Below, piece after piece: positions 40,663 to 50,237 of a DNA stretch of 64,000 bases. Below the pieces are notes generated by a model, which was not told where the DNA came from, did no database searches, and saw only the letters and a program-made list of their open reading frames with translations. The stretch covers positions 6,087,257 to 6,151,256 of the forward strand of contig NZ_CP042913.1 in NCBI RefSeq assembly GCF_008065115.1, in the 5' to 3' direction. Within the stretch, counting starts at the first letter, position 1, and each line of letters starts with the position of its first letter. The stretch is from Bythopirellula goksoeyrii (lineage in GTDB: Bacteria; Planctomycetota; Planctomycetia; Pirellulales; Lacipirellulaceae). The position numbers and the translations under genes are program-made.

Positions 40663-42834
40663 ATGCGAGGGGGCTATTCGAAAAAGATGTTTGCCAACGG
40701 AGCCACGCGACTAGCGGGGTTATCGTTCGCGGGGTTGCTATTGGCTGGTACTGCTTTCGCCGAGCAGGACGACGTAGGCTACGAACAAATAGCCGAACGA
40801 CCCAAGGCCGAAAAGTCCATTCTCGTCGCCAAAGGCGCCATTGCCGAGGCAGAACCTACTGCTGCCCCTGCGAAGACTCGCAAGCGAAGGCGGCTCGAAC
40901 CGATCGCGAATATTTCGCAGTATGAACCCGATTTGGCAGAACCTCGCAAAACGGGAATCACCGAAACCGATTTGACCCCCGAGAGGATTTCCCAACCCGA
41001 AAACGATAGGCACCCGCTGATATCTGATCTAGCGGAAGAAGCGGAAGACATTGAAACCGAGCTCTCTATTGAAAGCACGGACGAAGAACTTTCGGTTGAA
41101 GGCCTGGTCGGACTTGAGGCAGTCACTTTCCACGGTATTACTCCTGGAGTCTCACTTCGCAGCGAGGTCCTTGCCGATTGGGGAACTCCCGAATCTGGCG
41201 ATACCCAGGGAGAAACACTCCACTATCAATTCGAAGGTCTGCGCTCGGTGGATGCTACTTTTGAAAAAGACCGAGTGAAATCTATCGCCATCATCCTCGA
41301 GAAACCTCTGCCGACGAGCGAGATGATAGCCAGCTTGGAATTGGAAGAGTGCCGACCGGTGACTGTGAGTGACGCCAAGAAGTCGCAATTTGCTCATGTC
41401 TATCCCGAACGGGGTGTCGTGCTGACGGTATCCAGCACCGCCGGCATGGTGGTCGCCTCGGATGAAGAGACCGACACTCTCGAAGAGCAAGTGAGCGATG
41501 TGCTGCTAGAGACCATCAACCCGGCAGCGTTTCTGCTGCGGGCCAAAGAGACCGCACGCGCGAACTTGTCCCAGAGCATTGCTGACTTGGAACAAGTGGT
41601 GATGATGGATCGCAATTCCGCCGAGGCAAGACGACGATTGGCGGATTACTACTTGTCCGTCGGCAAAGCCATCACCGCGGAGCGCTATGCCGCCGAAGCT
41701 GTTGACTTGGAGCCCGACCACCATCCCAACCGACTGCAATGGGCGAAGTGTTTGAGCCAGTTGGCGCGTTACGATCAGGCCGTGGATCAAGCTAAGCAGG
41801 TTCTCGAAGGGAGCGGTGTCAAACCGATGGATAAGGCGCGTGCCCTGGAAGAAATGGCACAGTTGGCTTCGCTTGGCTCGAATGATGTTGCCCAGAAGGC
41901 AATTCCCTTGCACACCAAGGCGATCGAAATTGCTGACAAACTGGCCAATAGCGAAAACACGGAGTCACGCCACGCAGCACAATGTTTGTTGATTGACGCC
42001 CATCTGGCAATTGCTATGCAGATTGCCCAAGGGAATTTCCAAGATAAGAACCGCGCCGTACCCCAGTGGCTCGAACGGGCATCTGGACTGGCTGAAGCCC
42101 TGATTGCTGAGGATTCTATTTATCTGCCACGACGACTCCAAGTCGCGGTGAGTGGCCTGGCGGCTGCAACAAATTTGGATAAACCGATCGATCCCAAATT
42201 GTGGATCGAAGAATCTGAAGAGACTGTGCGCCTGTTGGAAGAGGCGATCACGGATCGACTCACTTGTAGCCAATTCGATTGGCAATTGGGAATGGCTTAT
42301 CTGCATGCTGCCGATATAGAACATGTCCGCAGCCAGGCGGCGTCGGCCAAGCGATTCGGTGAGCTGGCCGAAGAAAAACTCAGTGAGCTATCACGACAAC
42401 GTGACGAATTGCCTGATACGGGTTACACCATGGGACGGCTGTACTTTCAGATCGGTGCCGTCTATGCGATTCATGAAGACGACCATGAGGCTGCCTGCAA
42501 ATGGTATCATCAGGCTGCTGATTTGTTGCTCAACCCTGTGCCAGTAACGACATTGGCCGTGCCTCAACAACATGGTGATGCCTTGGTGAGCATGGGAGTT
42601 TCCTACTGGCGCACTAACGAGCGAGAGCGCGCCGTAGAACTGACGCTTGCTGGAGTCGATTTAATTGAGCAAGCAGTCGACGCCGGGTTACTCGGATCGA
42701 CGTCGCTTGCCATTCCTTATGAGAATCTCTCGGCCATGTATCAGGCCTTGGGCAAAGATGAACCAGCCGCTCGTTATCAGCTGCTTGCCCGCAAACTCGG
42801 CAGCGGAGAGGGACTGGAGAGTTCGCGGAGGTGA
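40663..42834 (+). CDS. Secreted tetratricopeptide-repeat protein
   Basis: A 723-residue protein. GAGGAG eight bases before the ATG at 40663 and the signal peptide that follows (LAGLSFAGLLLAGTAFAEQD) favour this start, though the frame is open from 40423. A basic/acidic low-complexity stretch to about 140 is followed by a small domain (ITPGVSLRSEVLADWGTPES) of the type that compares a computed term, and tetratricopeptide helices from about 300 to 710 (DLEQVVMMDRNSAEARRRLA and similar). TPR proteins bind partner proteins. Likely periplasmic. Confidence 0.75.
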   Translation: MRGGYSKKMFANGATRLAGLSFAGLLLAGTAFAEQDDVGYEQIAERPKAEKSILVAKGAIAEAEPTAAPAKTRKRRRLEPIANISQYEPDLAEPRKTGITETDLTPERISQPENDRHPLISDLAEEAEDIETELSIESTDEELSVEGLVGLEAVTFHGITPGVSLRSEVLADWGTPESGDTQGETLHYQFEGLRSVDATFEKDRVKSIAIILEKPLPTSEMIASLELEECRPVTVSDAKKSQFAHVYPERGVVLTVSSTAGMVVASDEETDTLEEQVSDVLLETINPAAFLLRAKETARANLSQSIADLEQVVMMDRNSAEARRRLADYYLSVGKAITAERYAAEAVDLEPDHHPNRLQWAKCLSQLARYDQAVDQAKQVLEGSGVKPMDKARALEEMAQLASLGSNDVAQKAIPLHTKAIEIADKLANSENTESRHAAQCLLIDAHLAIAMQIAQGNFQDKNRAVPQWLERASGLAEALIAEDSIYLPRRLQVAVSGLAAATNLDKPIDPKLWIEESEETVRLLEEAITDRLTCSQFDWQLGMAYLHAADIEHVRSQAASAKRFGELAEEKLSELSRQRDELPDTGYTMGRLYFQIGAVYAIHEDDHEAACKWYHQAADLLLNPVPVTTLAVPQQHGDALVSMGVSYWRTNERERAVELTLAGVDLIEQAVDAGLLGSTSLAIPYENLSAMYQALGKDEPAARYQLLARKLGSGEGLESSRR

Positions 42835-42875
42835 GTAGGTGAGTAGGTTTACTCTCAGGGCTCGCTGATCTTTTC

Positions 42876-42939
42876 TAGCCATTGGCGGGAGCCCATGGTT
42901 GAAGTAGCAGGAAATCCGCAGGCCTGGCGCCAACGGCTA
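42876..42939. repeat. TAGCC-type inverted repeat
   Basis: TAGCCATTGGCG and CGCCAACGGCTA form a 12-bp pair with one mismatch. The inner part is similar to the palindrome at 45981 (GGAAGCCGATGGTT against GGGAGCCCATGGTT). Confidence 0.5.
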
Positions 42940-42992
42940 CTAGGAATGTGCCTGTGTAGAAATTCTTGGCTCAATGGGTTACCATTGAGCAC

Positions 42993-43514
42993 ATGTCGAA
43001 CTTTGATCCTACGAAGTATGGCCCGGCGTTGGCAGAACTGATCGCGTCGGCCGAGCCGATGTCTCTGGATGCGGGCGACGCAGATATCGCAAACCGCCCT
43101 GCCCTTTCCGCTTTATCGCTTGAGAGCACTTTTGAGCATGTCTCGATTGTGGACACCGACATGGCTCGGTGTTGTTTGTCGGGAGTGTGGCTGCTGCACA
43201 ATTTTCTTGATGAGTCCCACACGATCAGCCAAGGGATCTCTACGCCCTCGGGAAGCTACTGGCATGGAATCATGCATCGCCGCGAAGGGGATTATTCCAA
43301 TGCCAAGTACTGGATGCGCCGCGTCGGCGAACATCCGGTATTTGACGAGATGGCTGAGCACTCACATAACTGGGATCCGTTTAGTTTTGTCGACGACTGC
43401 GAGCGGGCCGTGGGCAGCGGTAATCAAGCTGAAATCTCGCCTTTGCGTTCTCAGCAACATCTGGAATGGCAGATGTTGTTCGATTTCTGTTACCAGGCGG
43501 CGGTTGGGCGTTAG
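42993..43514 (+). CDS. Conserved hypothetical protein
   Basis: A 173-residue soluble protein, mostly helical. Histidine- and tryptophan-rich stretches such as SGSYWHGIMHRREGDYSNAK and EHSHNWDPFSF give it a distinctive core. I do not recognise a named family, but this pattern recurs in my memory among bacterial conserved hypotheticals. Start at 42993; the longer frame adds nine residues without support. It precedes the thiol peroxidase gene by 115 bases. Confidence 0.6.
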   Translation: MSNFDPTKYGPALAELIASAEPMSLDAGDADIANRPALSALSLESTFEHVSIVDTDMARCCLSGVWLLHNFLDESHTISQGISTPSGSYWHGIMHRREGDYSNAKYWMRRVGEHPVFDEMAEHSHNWDPFSFVDDCERAVGSGNQAEISPLRSQQHLEWQMLFDFCYQAAVGR

Positions 43515-43629
43515 TACAGGAGTTCGCTCCACGGGAGCAGGCCCTTGAAAGCAGCCCTCAAAAGTCGATACTGAGGGTTGTTTCAAATCGAATCTCCCAC
43601 CCCCAATTACCCATATGAAAGGTCCCACC

Positions 43630-44157
43630 ATGTCACGTTCCGGAGCAATTACGTTCAAAGGCAATCCTATGACTCTCGCAGGCGATGCCGTCGAGACGGG
43701 CAAGCCGGCCCCTGATTTCAAACTGCACTTCTTCAAGGAGGGCATGCAAGAACTCACGCTGGCCGACATGAAGGGCAAGCCCACGATTCTTAGCGTGGTT
43801 CCTTCGCTCGACACGCCTGTCTGCCAGACGCAAACCAAGAAGTTTAACGAAACCCTTGGAGAACTTGGCGACCGCGTGAATGCCGTCACGGTGAGTCTCG
43901 ATCTGCCGTTTGCGATGAATCGCTTTTGTGGTGCCGAAAACATCACCAACATCCAATCGGCCAGTGACTACCAAGATCGCACTTTTGGCAACAACTGGGG
44001 CACTCTGATCGAGGAACTCAAGATTCTCTGCCGGGCAACCTTTGTGCTCGATGCCGATGGCAACGTGGTTTACGCCGAGTACGTGCCTGAAGTAACCAGC
44101 GAACCCAATTACGATGCAGCAATGGAAGCCCTGCAAGGCCAACTGCAAGCTGCTTAA
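43630..44157 (+). CDS. tpx: Thiol peroxidase (Tpx-type peroxiredoxin)
   Basis: A 175-residue atypical two-cysteine peroxiredoxin. The peroxidatic cysteine is Cys-65 in SLDTPVCQTQT and the resolving one Cys-100 in MNRFCGAEN, as in known Tpx enzymes. It reduces hydrogen and alkyl peroxides using thioredoxin. AAAGGT lies upstream of the ATG at 43630; another ATG at 43615 is less likely. The di-haem peroxidase gene follows in the same direction, so two peroxide-removing systems adjoin. Confidence 0.93.
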   Translation: MSRSGAITFKGNPMTLAGDAVETGKPAPDFKLHFFKEGMQELTLADMKGKPTILSVVPSLDTPVCQTQTKKFNETLGELGDRVNAVTVSLDLPFAMNRFCGAENITNIQSASDYQDRTFGNNWGTLIEELKILCRATFVLDADGNVVYAEYVPEVTSEPNYDAAMEALQGQLQAA

Positions 44158-44182
44158 TTGCGCTGGTGTTCACGATGAAAAA

Positions 44183-44256
44183 CCTTAGCCGGAGGCACAC
44201 CTGACTCCGAGATCTCACGTGCTTGACTCCCGGAGGGCGTGGCCCTCCGGCTAAGG
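44183..44256. repeat. CCTTAGCCGGAGG-type inverted repeat
   Basis: CCTTAGCCGGAGG at the left pairs exactly with CCTCCGGCTAAGG at the right, and an inner CCGGAGGGCGTGGCCCTCCGG hairpin lies within the right arm. It stands just after tpx and 30 bases before the peroxidase start. Confidence 0.7.
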
Positions 44257-44286
44257 ACGACAAACTCTTATTGGGAACGAAGAACC

Positions 44287-45951
44287 ATGGGTAGATTTCT
44301 GGCGATCGTTATCGCTTTGGTCATCGTTGCGCTGGTGATCAACAACTGGCAGAGCAAAAGGAGGGCCGCCGCCGAGAAGGGGGACCATGCCGCGGTCGTT
44401 GCTCCCAATGAAGATCCGCCCAATGAGATTTCTCCGAAGAAGTTGGCCGAGTATTCTGGAAAACTGGATACGGCAGTTGAGGGTGCTTCTCCAAAGAAAC
44501 TCGATACCGTGGACGGAAAACTCAAGAAGCTCTTGCACAATAGGGATACCAAGGGGGAACTCGCGACGGACGACGCGAAACCATCGTCACCAGAAGCAGA
44601 AGCCCCCAAGGTAAAAGAAGAACCAACGGCGGAGGTCGCTTCAGCGAACCCGAAACCCACCCCAAAGCCCGAACCCAAATCGGAATCAACCCCTTCCACT
44701 GAACCTGAAACCAAACCCAGTACCGATCCCAAACCGAAATCTCAACCCGAAACCAGCGCCCCACCTAAACCCAGTACCGAGCCCGAGAATGTAAAGCTTG
44801 GCGACGGCGCACTCCTAGGCGGCATTCCTGGCGAGGGAGATCTCACGATGGAGCAAATCGAAACCTGGCTCGGCGATCCTAAGAATCACGCCGTGTTGCT
44901 ACCGGAACTCCCCCTGGGGCTTGAGGCCGGTGCCTCGGCGATTGCAGGGATTGAAGAAAATCCACTCACTCGGGCGAAAATCGAACTGGGTCGGCAACTG
45001 TATTTTGACACACGGTTATCCGTTGACGATACCATTAGCTGTGCAAGTTGCCATGATCCGGAGCATGGTTATGCCAAAGATACGCGTTTTGGAGTGGGCG
45101 TGAAAAAACAGGAAGGGAATCGCAACTCGCCGGTCGCCTACAACCGCATAGTGAGCAGTGCGCAGTTCTGGGACGGTCGTGCCGCCTCGCTCGAAGACCA
45201 GGCGATCGGTCCGATGGCCAATCCCATTGAAATGGGCAATACCCATGAAGTGGTAATGCAAACAATCTCCGGGGTTCCCGGTTATCAAAAGCAATTTACA
45301 GCTATTTTTGAAGATGGCGAGACGATTGAAAACGCGGGTAAAGCGATTGCCAGTTTTGAGCGAACGCTAGTGACCGGCCCCGCGCCATGGGACCATTACC
45401 AGGAGCTCAAGAATTTCGAGCGGGCCTACGCGGCTGACATCGAAGACCTCGATGCCCTGCAGGAAGAGGATGAAGAACTCTACAACGACTACATGGAGCT
45501 AAAGAAGGCAAGCGAAGCCAACCCCATCAGCGAGTCGGCAGTTCGCGGTGGAGAACTTTTCTTTAGCGACAAAGCTGGCTGCACCGCCTGCCACGTGGGT
45601 GCCAACTTCACCGACGAGAAATACCACAATCTCGGCGTGGGGATGGATGCCGACGAACCCGATCTAGGTCGGTATGAAGTGACGAAAGAAGACGTCGAGC
45701 GCGGGGCGTTCAAGACACCCACGGTTCGCAATATTGCACAGACGGGTCCCTACATGCACGATGGTTCGCAGGAGACGCTCGAAGAGGTAGTCGAATGGTA
45801 CGTCAAAGGAGGACATCCGAATCCCCACCTGAGCGAGAAGGTGAAGAAGCTCGATCTCACCGATCAGGACAAAGCGGACCTCGTGGCGTTCATGAAAGAA
45901 GGACTCACCGGTTCGCTGCCACCCGTGGAAACGGGTCGCCTACCGAAGTAG
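44287..45951 (+). CDS. Di-haem cytochrome c peroxidase (MauG/CcpA family)
   Basis: A 554-residue exported enzyme. A signal-anchor at 1-20 is followed by a long Pro/Lys/Glu/Ser-rich linker (about 60-165). The catalytic part has two haem sites, CASCH at 252-256 and CTACH at 432-436. The family reduces hydrogen peroxide with electrons from cytochromes, in the periplasm. The linker is unusual in length and suggests a tether between the membrane and the enzyme. It follows tpx, and a strong hairpin terminator lies 30 bases after its stop. Confidence 0.9.
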   Translation: MGRFLAIVIALVIVALVINNWQSKRRAAAEKGDHAAVVAPNEDPPNEISPKKLAEYSGKLDTAVEGASPKKLDTVDGKLKKLLHNRDTKGELATDDAKPSSPEAEAPKVKEEPTAEVASANPKPTPKPEPKSESTPSTEPETKPSTDPKPKSQPETSAPPKPSTEPENVKLGDGALLGGIPGEGDLTMEQIETWLGDPKNHAVLLPELPLGLEAGASAIAGIEENPLTRAKIELGRQLYFDTRLSVDDTISCASCHDPEHGYAKDTRFGVGVKKQEGNRNSPVAYNRIVSSAQFWDGRAASLEDQAIGPMANPIEMGNTHEVVMQTISGVPGYQKQFTAIFEDGETIENAGKAIASFERTLVTGPAPWDHYQELKNFERAYAADIEDLDALQEEDEELYNDYMELKKASEANPISESAVRGGELFFSDKAGCTACHVGANFTDEKYHNLGVGMDADEPDLGRYEVTKEDVERGAFKTPTVRNIAQTGPYMHDGSQETLEEVVEWYVKGGHPNPHLSEKVKKLDLTDQDKADLVAFMKEGLTGSLPPVETGRLPK

Positions 45952-45980
45952 TTCTCATAAACTTCCTATTCTCTTTAACA

Positions 45981-46042
45981 GCCTTCGGCGGAAGCCGATG
46001 GTTGAATGCCAGAGAAGAAAACCATCGGCTTCCGCCGACGGC
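45981..46042. terminator. Bidirectional terminator hairpin between convergent genes
   Basis: A 23-bp stem with one mismatch (45981-46003 against 46020-46042) and a 16-base loop. It lies 30 bases after the peroxidase stop and two bases from the stop of the convergent FxsA gene, so it can serve both. GCCGATGGTT-type palindromes of this family recur at 42876. Confidence 0.7.
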
Positions 46043-46044
46043 TA

Positions 46045-46542
46045 TTATGGCTGTTGGTCCGCTGGCGCTTTGGCTTCGCTTTCATCAACGACATGGGCAT
46101 CGATCACGCGACCTTCGACCACGGTCGAATTGCCGCGCACCGTATCCTCGCCGGTGCCATCCCAAACGTTGACCGACTGCACTCGGACATTCTTCGCAAA
46201 CCAGTGGCGTACGCCTTTCATCACCAGCGAACGCAACGGTGGAATCAACAGAGACAGTCCGAAGATGTCGGTGAGTACACCGGGGGTGATGAGCAGCAGT
46301 CCGGCAACCAGGATCAGTGCCCCATCGCCCAAGGCTTTGGCCGGGAGCATCCCTTGCTGCATTTCACTCTGCATGCGATTGAGCGCCTGAAAGCCCTGCC
46401 AGCGGGCCAATGCCGCGCCTGCAATTCCCGTGGCCAAGACGACAGCTATCGTTGTCCAGAAGCCAAACACACCGCTCAACTGAACCAGGAGCCAAAGCTC
46501 GGTAAGGGGTAGGAGCGTGAATAGGAGTAAGAGTTGTAGCAT
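46045..46542 (-). CDS. fxsA: FxsA family membrane protein
   Basis: A 165-residue protein with hydrophobic segments at about 2-20, 27-45 and 72-95, and the family core FTLLPLTELWLLVQLSGVFG, then ATGIAGAALARWQG. In E. coli FxsA affects exclusion of phage T7 by the F plasmid; its normal role is unknown. The C-terminal 55 residues are polar and probably cytoplasmic. The ATG at 46542 is chosen since the longer frame has no protein-like sequence. Confidence 0.85.
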   Translation of the reverse strand: MLQLLLLFTLLPLTELWLLVQLSGVFGFWTTIAVVLATGIAGAALARWQGFQALNRMQSEMQQGMLPAKALGDGALILVAGLLLITPGVLTDIFGLSLLIPPLRSLVMKGVRHWFAKNVRVQSVNVWDGTGEDTVRGNSTVVEGRVIDAHVVDESEAKAPADQQP

Positions 46543-46762
46543 GATGTCTTCATGGTACGGGGTTGGGGTGTATATTAGTAGGCCCGTAGAAAGACAAGCC
46601 TTCTTTCGGACTTCGCGATTATTTCTGATAGTTGATGTTGGAATACAAATTGACGCGATTTTCTTGTCTGCCCATACTCTACGGCTCAGAATCGCACGAA
46701 CCGGCTCCGTCGGAATCATGCTAAAGTTTCTTTTCCATTGGACAGATCGGAAAAAGTGAAAC

Positions 46763-47185
46763 ATGAGCTATCCATTCTCTGGCGACCCCGAGAACATCGA
46801 GAGGGACACGCCCTCGCAAACTGGCGATCGATTCGACGAGATGCGACGTGTGGCAAAGTATCAACGCTGGGTTCTCTTTGCAGTACTCGCAAATGTCACC
46901 CTGTATATTCTGTTCATAATTGCAAGTGTAAACGACGAAGCCCCAGCACTTAAGTTTGCGGACCGTATCTTGTCGATTATCGTTTTTTTCTTCTCGATCT
47001 ATGCCATTTTCAAGTTGGCGAGAGAACTGTTCAGTACCGGAATCGCGGTATTATGTGCCATCTTAATTTTGGTTCCTCTTGTTGGGCTTATCACGTTACT
47101 TGTGATTAATCAGAAAGCCACCACGTATCTACAAAGGCGTGGAGTCCATGTTGGTCTCATGGGGGCTAATCCTAACAACATTTGA
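46763..47185 (+). CDS. Four-helix membrane protein, unknown
   Basis: A 140-residue protein. After a polar N-terminus of about 33 residues come membrane segments at about 35-56, 67-85 and 90-115. The ending (NQKATTYLQRRGVHVGLMG) is a pattern I recall from many small bacterial membrane proteins without function, where the last segment is followed by such a polar tail. It is separate from the gene cluster around it. Confidence 0.7.
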   Translation: MSYPFSGDPENIERDTPSQTGDRFDEMRRVAKYQRWVLFAVLANVTLYILFIIASVNDEAPALKFADRILSIIVFFFSIYAIFKLARELFSTGIAVLCAILILVPLVGLITLLVINQKATTYLQRRGVHVGLMGANPNNI

Positions 47186-47252
47186 GAAGCAGGTGTTACC
47201 CTGCAAAACCTATCTTGACCTTGGGAATGTGTTCGCATGTATACTATACATC

Positions 47253-48344
47253 ATGGCGAACGAACCAAACCAATCACCCAAAATCCACGGACGCGGCTCC
47301 GGTATTCAGCCGGCCAATCCCTATCTGCACGTTTTGCAGGAGGCCGACTGGGAACATGTGGCTGAGGACGAGGAGTATCTCACCGAATTGGGGCGGCCGC
47401 GCACGGTGTACTTGCCGGACAATTCGCAATCGATCATTAGCGAGAACGACAGTCCAGACATTCCGTTTCGCTATAGTGTGAATCCCTATCGCGGGTGTGC
47501 CCATGGGTGTAGCTATTGCTATGCGAGGCCAACGCATGAATATCTAGGGCTCTCGGCGGGGATTGATTTTGAAACGAAGGTGATGGTCAAGCATCGCGCC
47601 GGTGACCTCCTGCGCGATTGGCTGGCGCGGCCTGCCTGGCGACCGGAGCCGATCACCTTCTCGGGTGTAACCGACTGTTATCAGCCCGCCGAGCGTGAGT
47701 TTCGTTTGACGCGTGCTTGCCTGGAGGTGGTGCTGGAGGCGAATCAGCCCGTGCATCTGATCACCAAGAATGCCTTGGTCCTGCGCGACCTGGATCTATT
47801 GAGGGAACTGGCGGCTAAGAATCTGGTTCGTGTGGCGGTGAGTATCACGAGTCTAAATCAATCGCTTACTCGCGTGATGGAACCCCGCACTAGCAGCCCG
47901 GCGGCACGACTTGCTGCGGTAGAAGAACTTTCCTCAGCAGGCGTTTCGACGTTTGTGATGGCTGCCCCCATGATCCCCGGTCTCAATGATAGCGAACTAC
48001 CGAGCATCTTACGTGCGGCAAGCGAAGCGGGTGCTCAAGGCGCGGCATTTGTCCTGCTGCGACTACCAACGACCGTTCGTCCCGTGTTTTTTGACTGGCT
48101 CGAGCGCCAGGTTCCGGACCAGGCAGAAAAGGTGAAAAATCGAATTCGCTCCACGCGCGGTGGGCGCGTTAATAGTGCGCGTTTCGGTGAACGGATGCGA
48201 GGCACGGGAGAGATCGCCGATCAGATCGCACAGACGTTTCGTGTCTTCGCGGCAAAGTACGGGCTAGCGGGCAAGTTGCCGCCGTTGGACTGCTCGCAAT
48301 TCCACCCACCACGCGCGAAGAGCGGGCAGATGTCCTTGTTTTAA
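47253..48344 (+). CDS. PA0069-family radical SAM protein
   Basis: A 363-residue radical S-adenosylmethionine protein. The 4Fe-4S cluster cysteines are Cys-82, Cys-86 and Cys-89 in RGCAHGCSYCYA. GRGSGIQPANPY near the N-terminus and the C-terminal SARFGERMRGTGEIADQI mark the PA0069 group, related to spore photoproduct lyase-like proteins; its substrate is unknown. The ATG at 47253 follows a TATACTATACATC stretch that could be the -10 promoter region. The preceding gene ends 67 bases upstream. Confidence 0.88.
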   Translation: MANEPNQSPKIHGRGSGIQPANPYLHVLQEADWEHVAEDEEYLTELGRPRTVYLPDNSQSIISENDSPDIPFRYSVNPYRGCAHGCSYCYARPTHEYLGLSAGIDFETKVMVKHRAGDLLRDWLARPAWRPEPITFSGVTDCYQPAEREFRLTRACLEVVLEANQPVHLITKNALVLRDLDLLRELAAKNLVRVAVSITSLNQSLTRVMEPRTSSPAARLAAVEELSSAGVSTFVMAAPMIPGLNDSELPSILRAASEAGAQGAAFVLLRLPTTVRPVFFDWLERQVPDQAEKVKNRIRSTRGGRVNSARFGERMRGTGEIADQIAQTFRVFAAKYGLAGKLPPLDCSQFHPPRAKSGQMSLF

Positions 48345-48377
48345 GGCGAGCCAGAAGCATAAGCGCCTGGAGTTCTC

Positions 48378-48481
48378 AGAATTCGATTAAACGCAGAGTG
48401 CGCTGAGCCGCAGAGATTCGCAGAGAAATCTCAATTCAAATCTCTTCTCTGCGCCTCTGCGTTTAAAATCTTTGAATTCTA
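48378..48481. repeat. GCAGAG palindromic repeat, copy 3
   Basis: AGAATTCGATTAAACGCAGA on the left pairs with CTCTGCGTTTAAAATCTTTG on the right, then GAATTCT. It is the longest-armed copy of the family also seen at 11901, 15662 and 51702. Confidence 0.75.
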
Positions 48482-48522
48482 GAATTACTACCCATTTGGC
48501 TGCGTAATGCTACAATGCACGC

Positions 48523-48729
48523 ATGGGCGAAAAACCATCACGTGCTGGGTATCCGAGTTGGGCTGCTCCTGGGCTTGGCTTATTGGTTGGCATGTTTCTC
48601 TCTTATGCCACGCTGCTGCAGACCGAGCCCTTGTCGCCCTACCCTCCTTTAATGACGCTCGCGATTGGAGGGGGGATCGGATGTCTGGCGGGTCTATTGA
48701 TCGGACTGAGAGAACGCTTCCGACGTTAA
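48523..48729 (+). CDS. Small two-helix membrane protein
   Basis: A 68-residue protein with hydrophobic segments at about 16-32 and 46-61 and a basic C-terminus (RERFRR). It is unknown in function. Its last 36 bases overlap the convergent gene ending at 48694, which is unusual but possible for such short genes. Confidence 0.5.
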   Translation: MGEKPSRAGYPSWAAPGLGLLVGMFLSYATLLQTEPLSPYPPLMTLAIGGGIGCLAGLLIGLRERFRR

Positions 48730-49191
48730 GGCAGCGGAAAGTACTGCCGCGACATAGGTGCCGATCTCTGGCTCTTGCGAGGCGCGAGGACCTGCCACAT
48801 TCAATCGTTCGACGCGATGCTCCAGGATAAAATCCGCGATGCGCTCTCCGGCTTCGATGACCGAGGGGGTTTCTTCTTGGGCAAGGTGCAGACAAGGTTT
48901 TCCCGCACGCTCGGCAACGGCTAGCGTGAGTGCCGAACCGCCGGTGGCATTTGCTTGAGCAGTAATGACCAGAGTGGCGTCGGAGTCTCGCACATTCCAG
49001 CGGGTACGCTGGTCGTATTTTGCACTGCTTGACTCTTGCAAGTTGTATTGCAAGTCGAGCGGACCATCTTCAGCGCGTCGACCGAGTGGGCACCAACCAG
49101 CGTGATCCAATCCAAAACGGATTGCAAAATCGAGGGCGGCACGGTCAGCGCCCGTTTGGCCTCCCGAGACAATCGTGAGCGGCCACTCCAT
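48694..49191 (-). CDS. Putative molybdenum carrier / SLOG-type protein
   Basis: A 165-residue protein of the family named putative molybdenum carrier, a Rossmann-like nucleotide-binding fold. The N-terminal loop IVSGGQTGADRAALDFA and ATLVITAQANATGGSALT are typical. Real function is unclear; the same fold is found in proteins binding nucleotide signals. The ATG at 49191 is chosen since it places the glycine loop at the normal distance. It is one base after the stop of the M48 protease gene and could be transcribed with it. Confidence 0.85.
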   Translation of the reverse strand: MEWPLTIVSGGQTGADRAALDFAIRFGLDHAGWCPLGRRAEDGPLDLQYNLQESSSAKYDQRTRWNVRDSDATLVITAQANATGGSALTLAVAERAGKPCLHLAQEETPSVIEAGERIADFILEHRVERLNVAGPRASQEPEIGTYVAAVLSAALTSEAFSQSDQ

Positions 49192-49192
49192 A

Positions 49193-50149
49193 CTAGGGCC
49201 GCAACCCGTCGGGGATGCCATCGGGGAAATATTTCTTGATGGCGGCTTCGATGTAGGCGACGCGGTTGGCCGGCTTGGGATGGGTGCTCAAGAATTCCGG
49301 CGGACCGCTGCCACCAGCCTGCTCTAAGATTCGCATCACCCCTTCCATGGCTCGTGGATCGTAGCCGGCTTGATAGGTGAGTCGAACGGCCCAGTCGTCG
49401 GCTTCGATCTCCGCCTCGCGACCATATTTCATGCCGATCGCCGAGGAGATCATCTGTCCCATCTGTGCTCCCTGCTGGCTCCCTGCCAAAACGCCGATCG
49501 CCCCCGCTAAACCCTGGAACATTCCTTGGCGGGCCATCTGCTTGTTGCCATGTCGCGAAAGAACATGGCCAATCTCATGCGCCAACACGCCGGCAAGCTG
49601 GCCCTCGGTTTCTAGATCGCGATAAAGTGCTTCGGTGATAAAGACCTGTCCGCCTGGCAAGGCGAAAGCATTGACTGTTCGAGGGTCGGCGAGAAGCGTG
49701 AACTGGAAAGCCTTCTCATAGGGATTGTGGCGATTTGCGTCGGGATGCTCTTTGTTGTACTCGGCAAGTTGACGGTCGAGACCTTCCAGAATTCGCCAAC
49801 CGACTTGCTGGACCTGCTGCTGAGCGGCCACCTTGCGGGAAGGGCCACCATGCATGCCGACCATCTCGGGAGCAGCTTGAACTCCCAATTGGATTTCTTC
49901 CGCCTCTTCCGTCATCGCGACGCGCTCGGTCTCACCGGTAACTTCATTCTTATCGCCCGGCTTGGTGTAGTAACTAATAAAGGCAAACGCCGCGATGGCT
50001 AGCGCGATCAGCAGCCGAATCTTGATAGCGCTGCCCGCACCACCACCTCCTCCTGAACCACCGAACATCGGACGGCGTTCTTGGCCGTAGCTGGAAGTGC
50101 GACGTTGTTGCTGGGGAAATGGAAATCGCAGGGGAATTGTGCGTGCCAT
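49193..50149 (-). CDS. M48-family zinc metalloprotease
   Basis: A 318-residue protease with the zinc motif HEIGH at 191-195 (VLAHEIGHVLSRHG) and the third ligand in EIEADDWAVRL. One membrane segment lies at about 42-60 after a Gly/Ser-rich start. Enzymes of this group (HtpX/BepA-like) degrade misfolded envelope proteins. It probably faces the periplasm. The gene before it in the same direction ends beyond a palindromic repeat, and the molybdenum-carrier-like gene follows after one base. Confidence 0.88.
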   Translation of the reverse strand: MARTIPLRFPFPQQQRRTSSYGQERRPMFGGSGGGGGAGSAIKIRLLIALAIAAFAFISYYTKPGDKNEVTGETERVAMTEEAEEIQLGVQAAPEMVGMHGGPSRKVAAQQQVQQVGWRILEGLDRQLAEYNKEHPDANRHNPYEKAFQFTLLADPRTVNAFALPGGQVFITEALYRDLETEGQLAGVLAHEIGHVLSRHGNKQMARQGMFQGLAGAIGVLAGSQQGAQMGQMISSAIGMKYGREAEIEADDWAVRLTYQAGYDPRAMEGVMRILEQAGGSGPPEFLSTHPKPANRVAYIEAAIKKYFPDGIPDGLRP

Positions 50150-50237
50150 AGTCGGTACTCAACGTAAAGAGGAAGATATCGTCGAGCATTAAATATAACA
50201 CGGTCGTCTCGCTTGAAAAGGCAACGCCCAGGGACCA

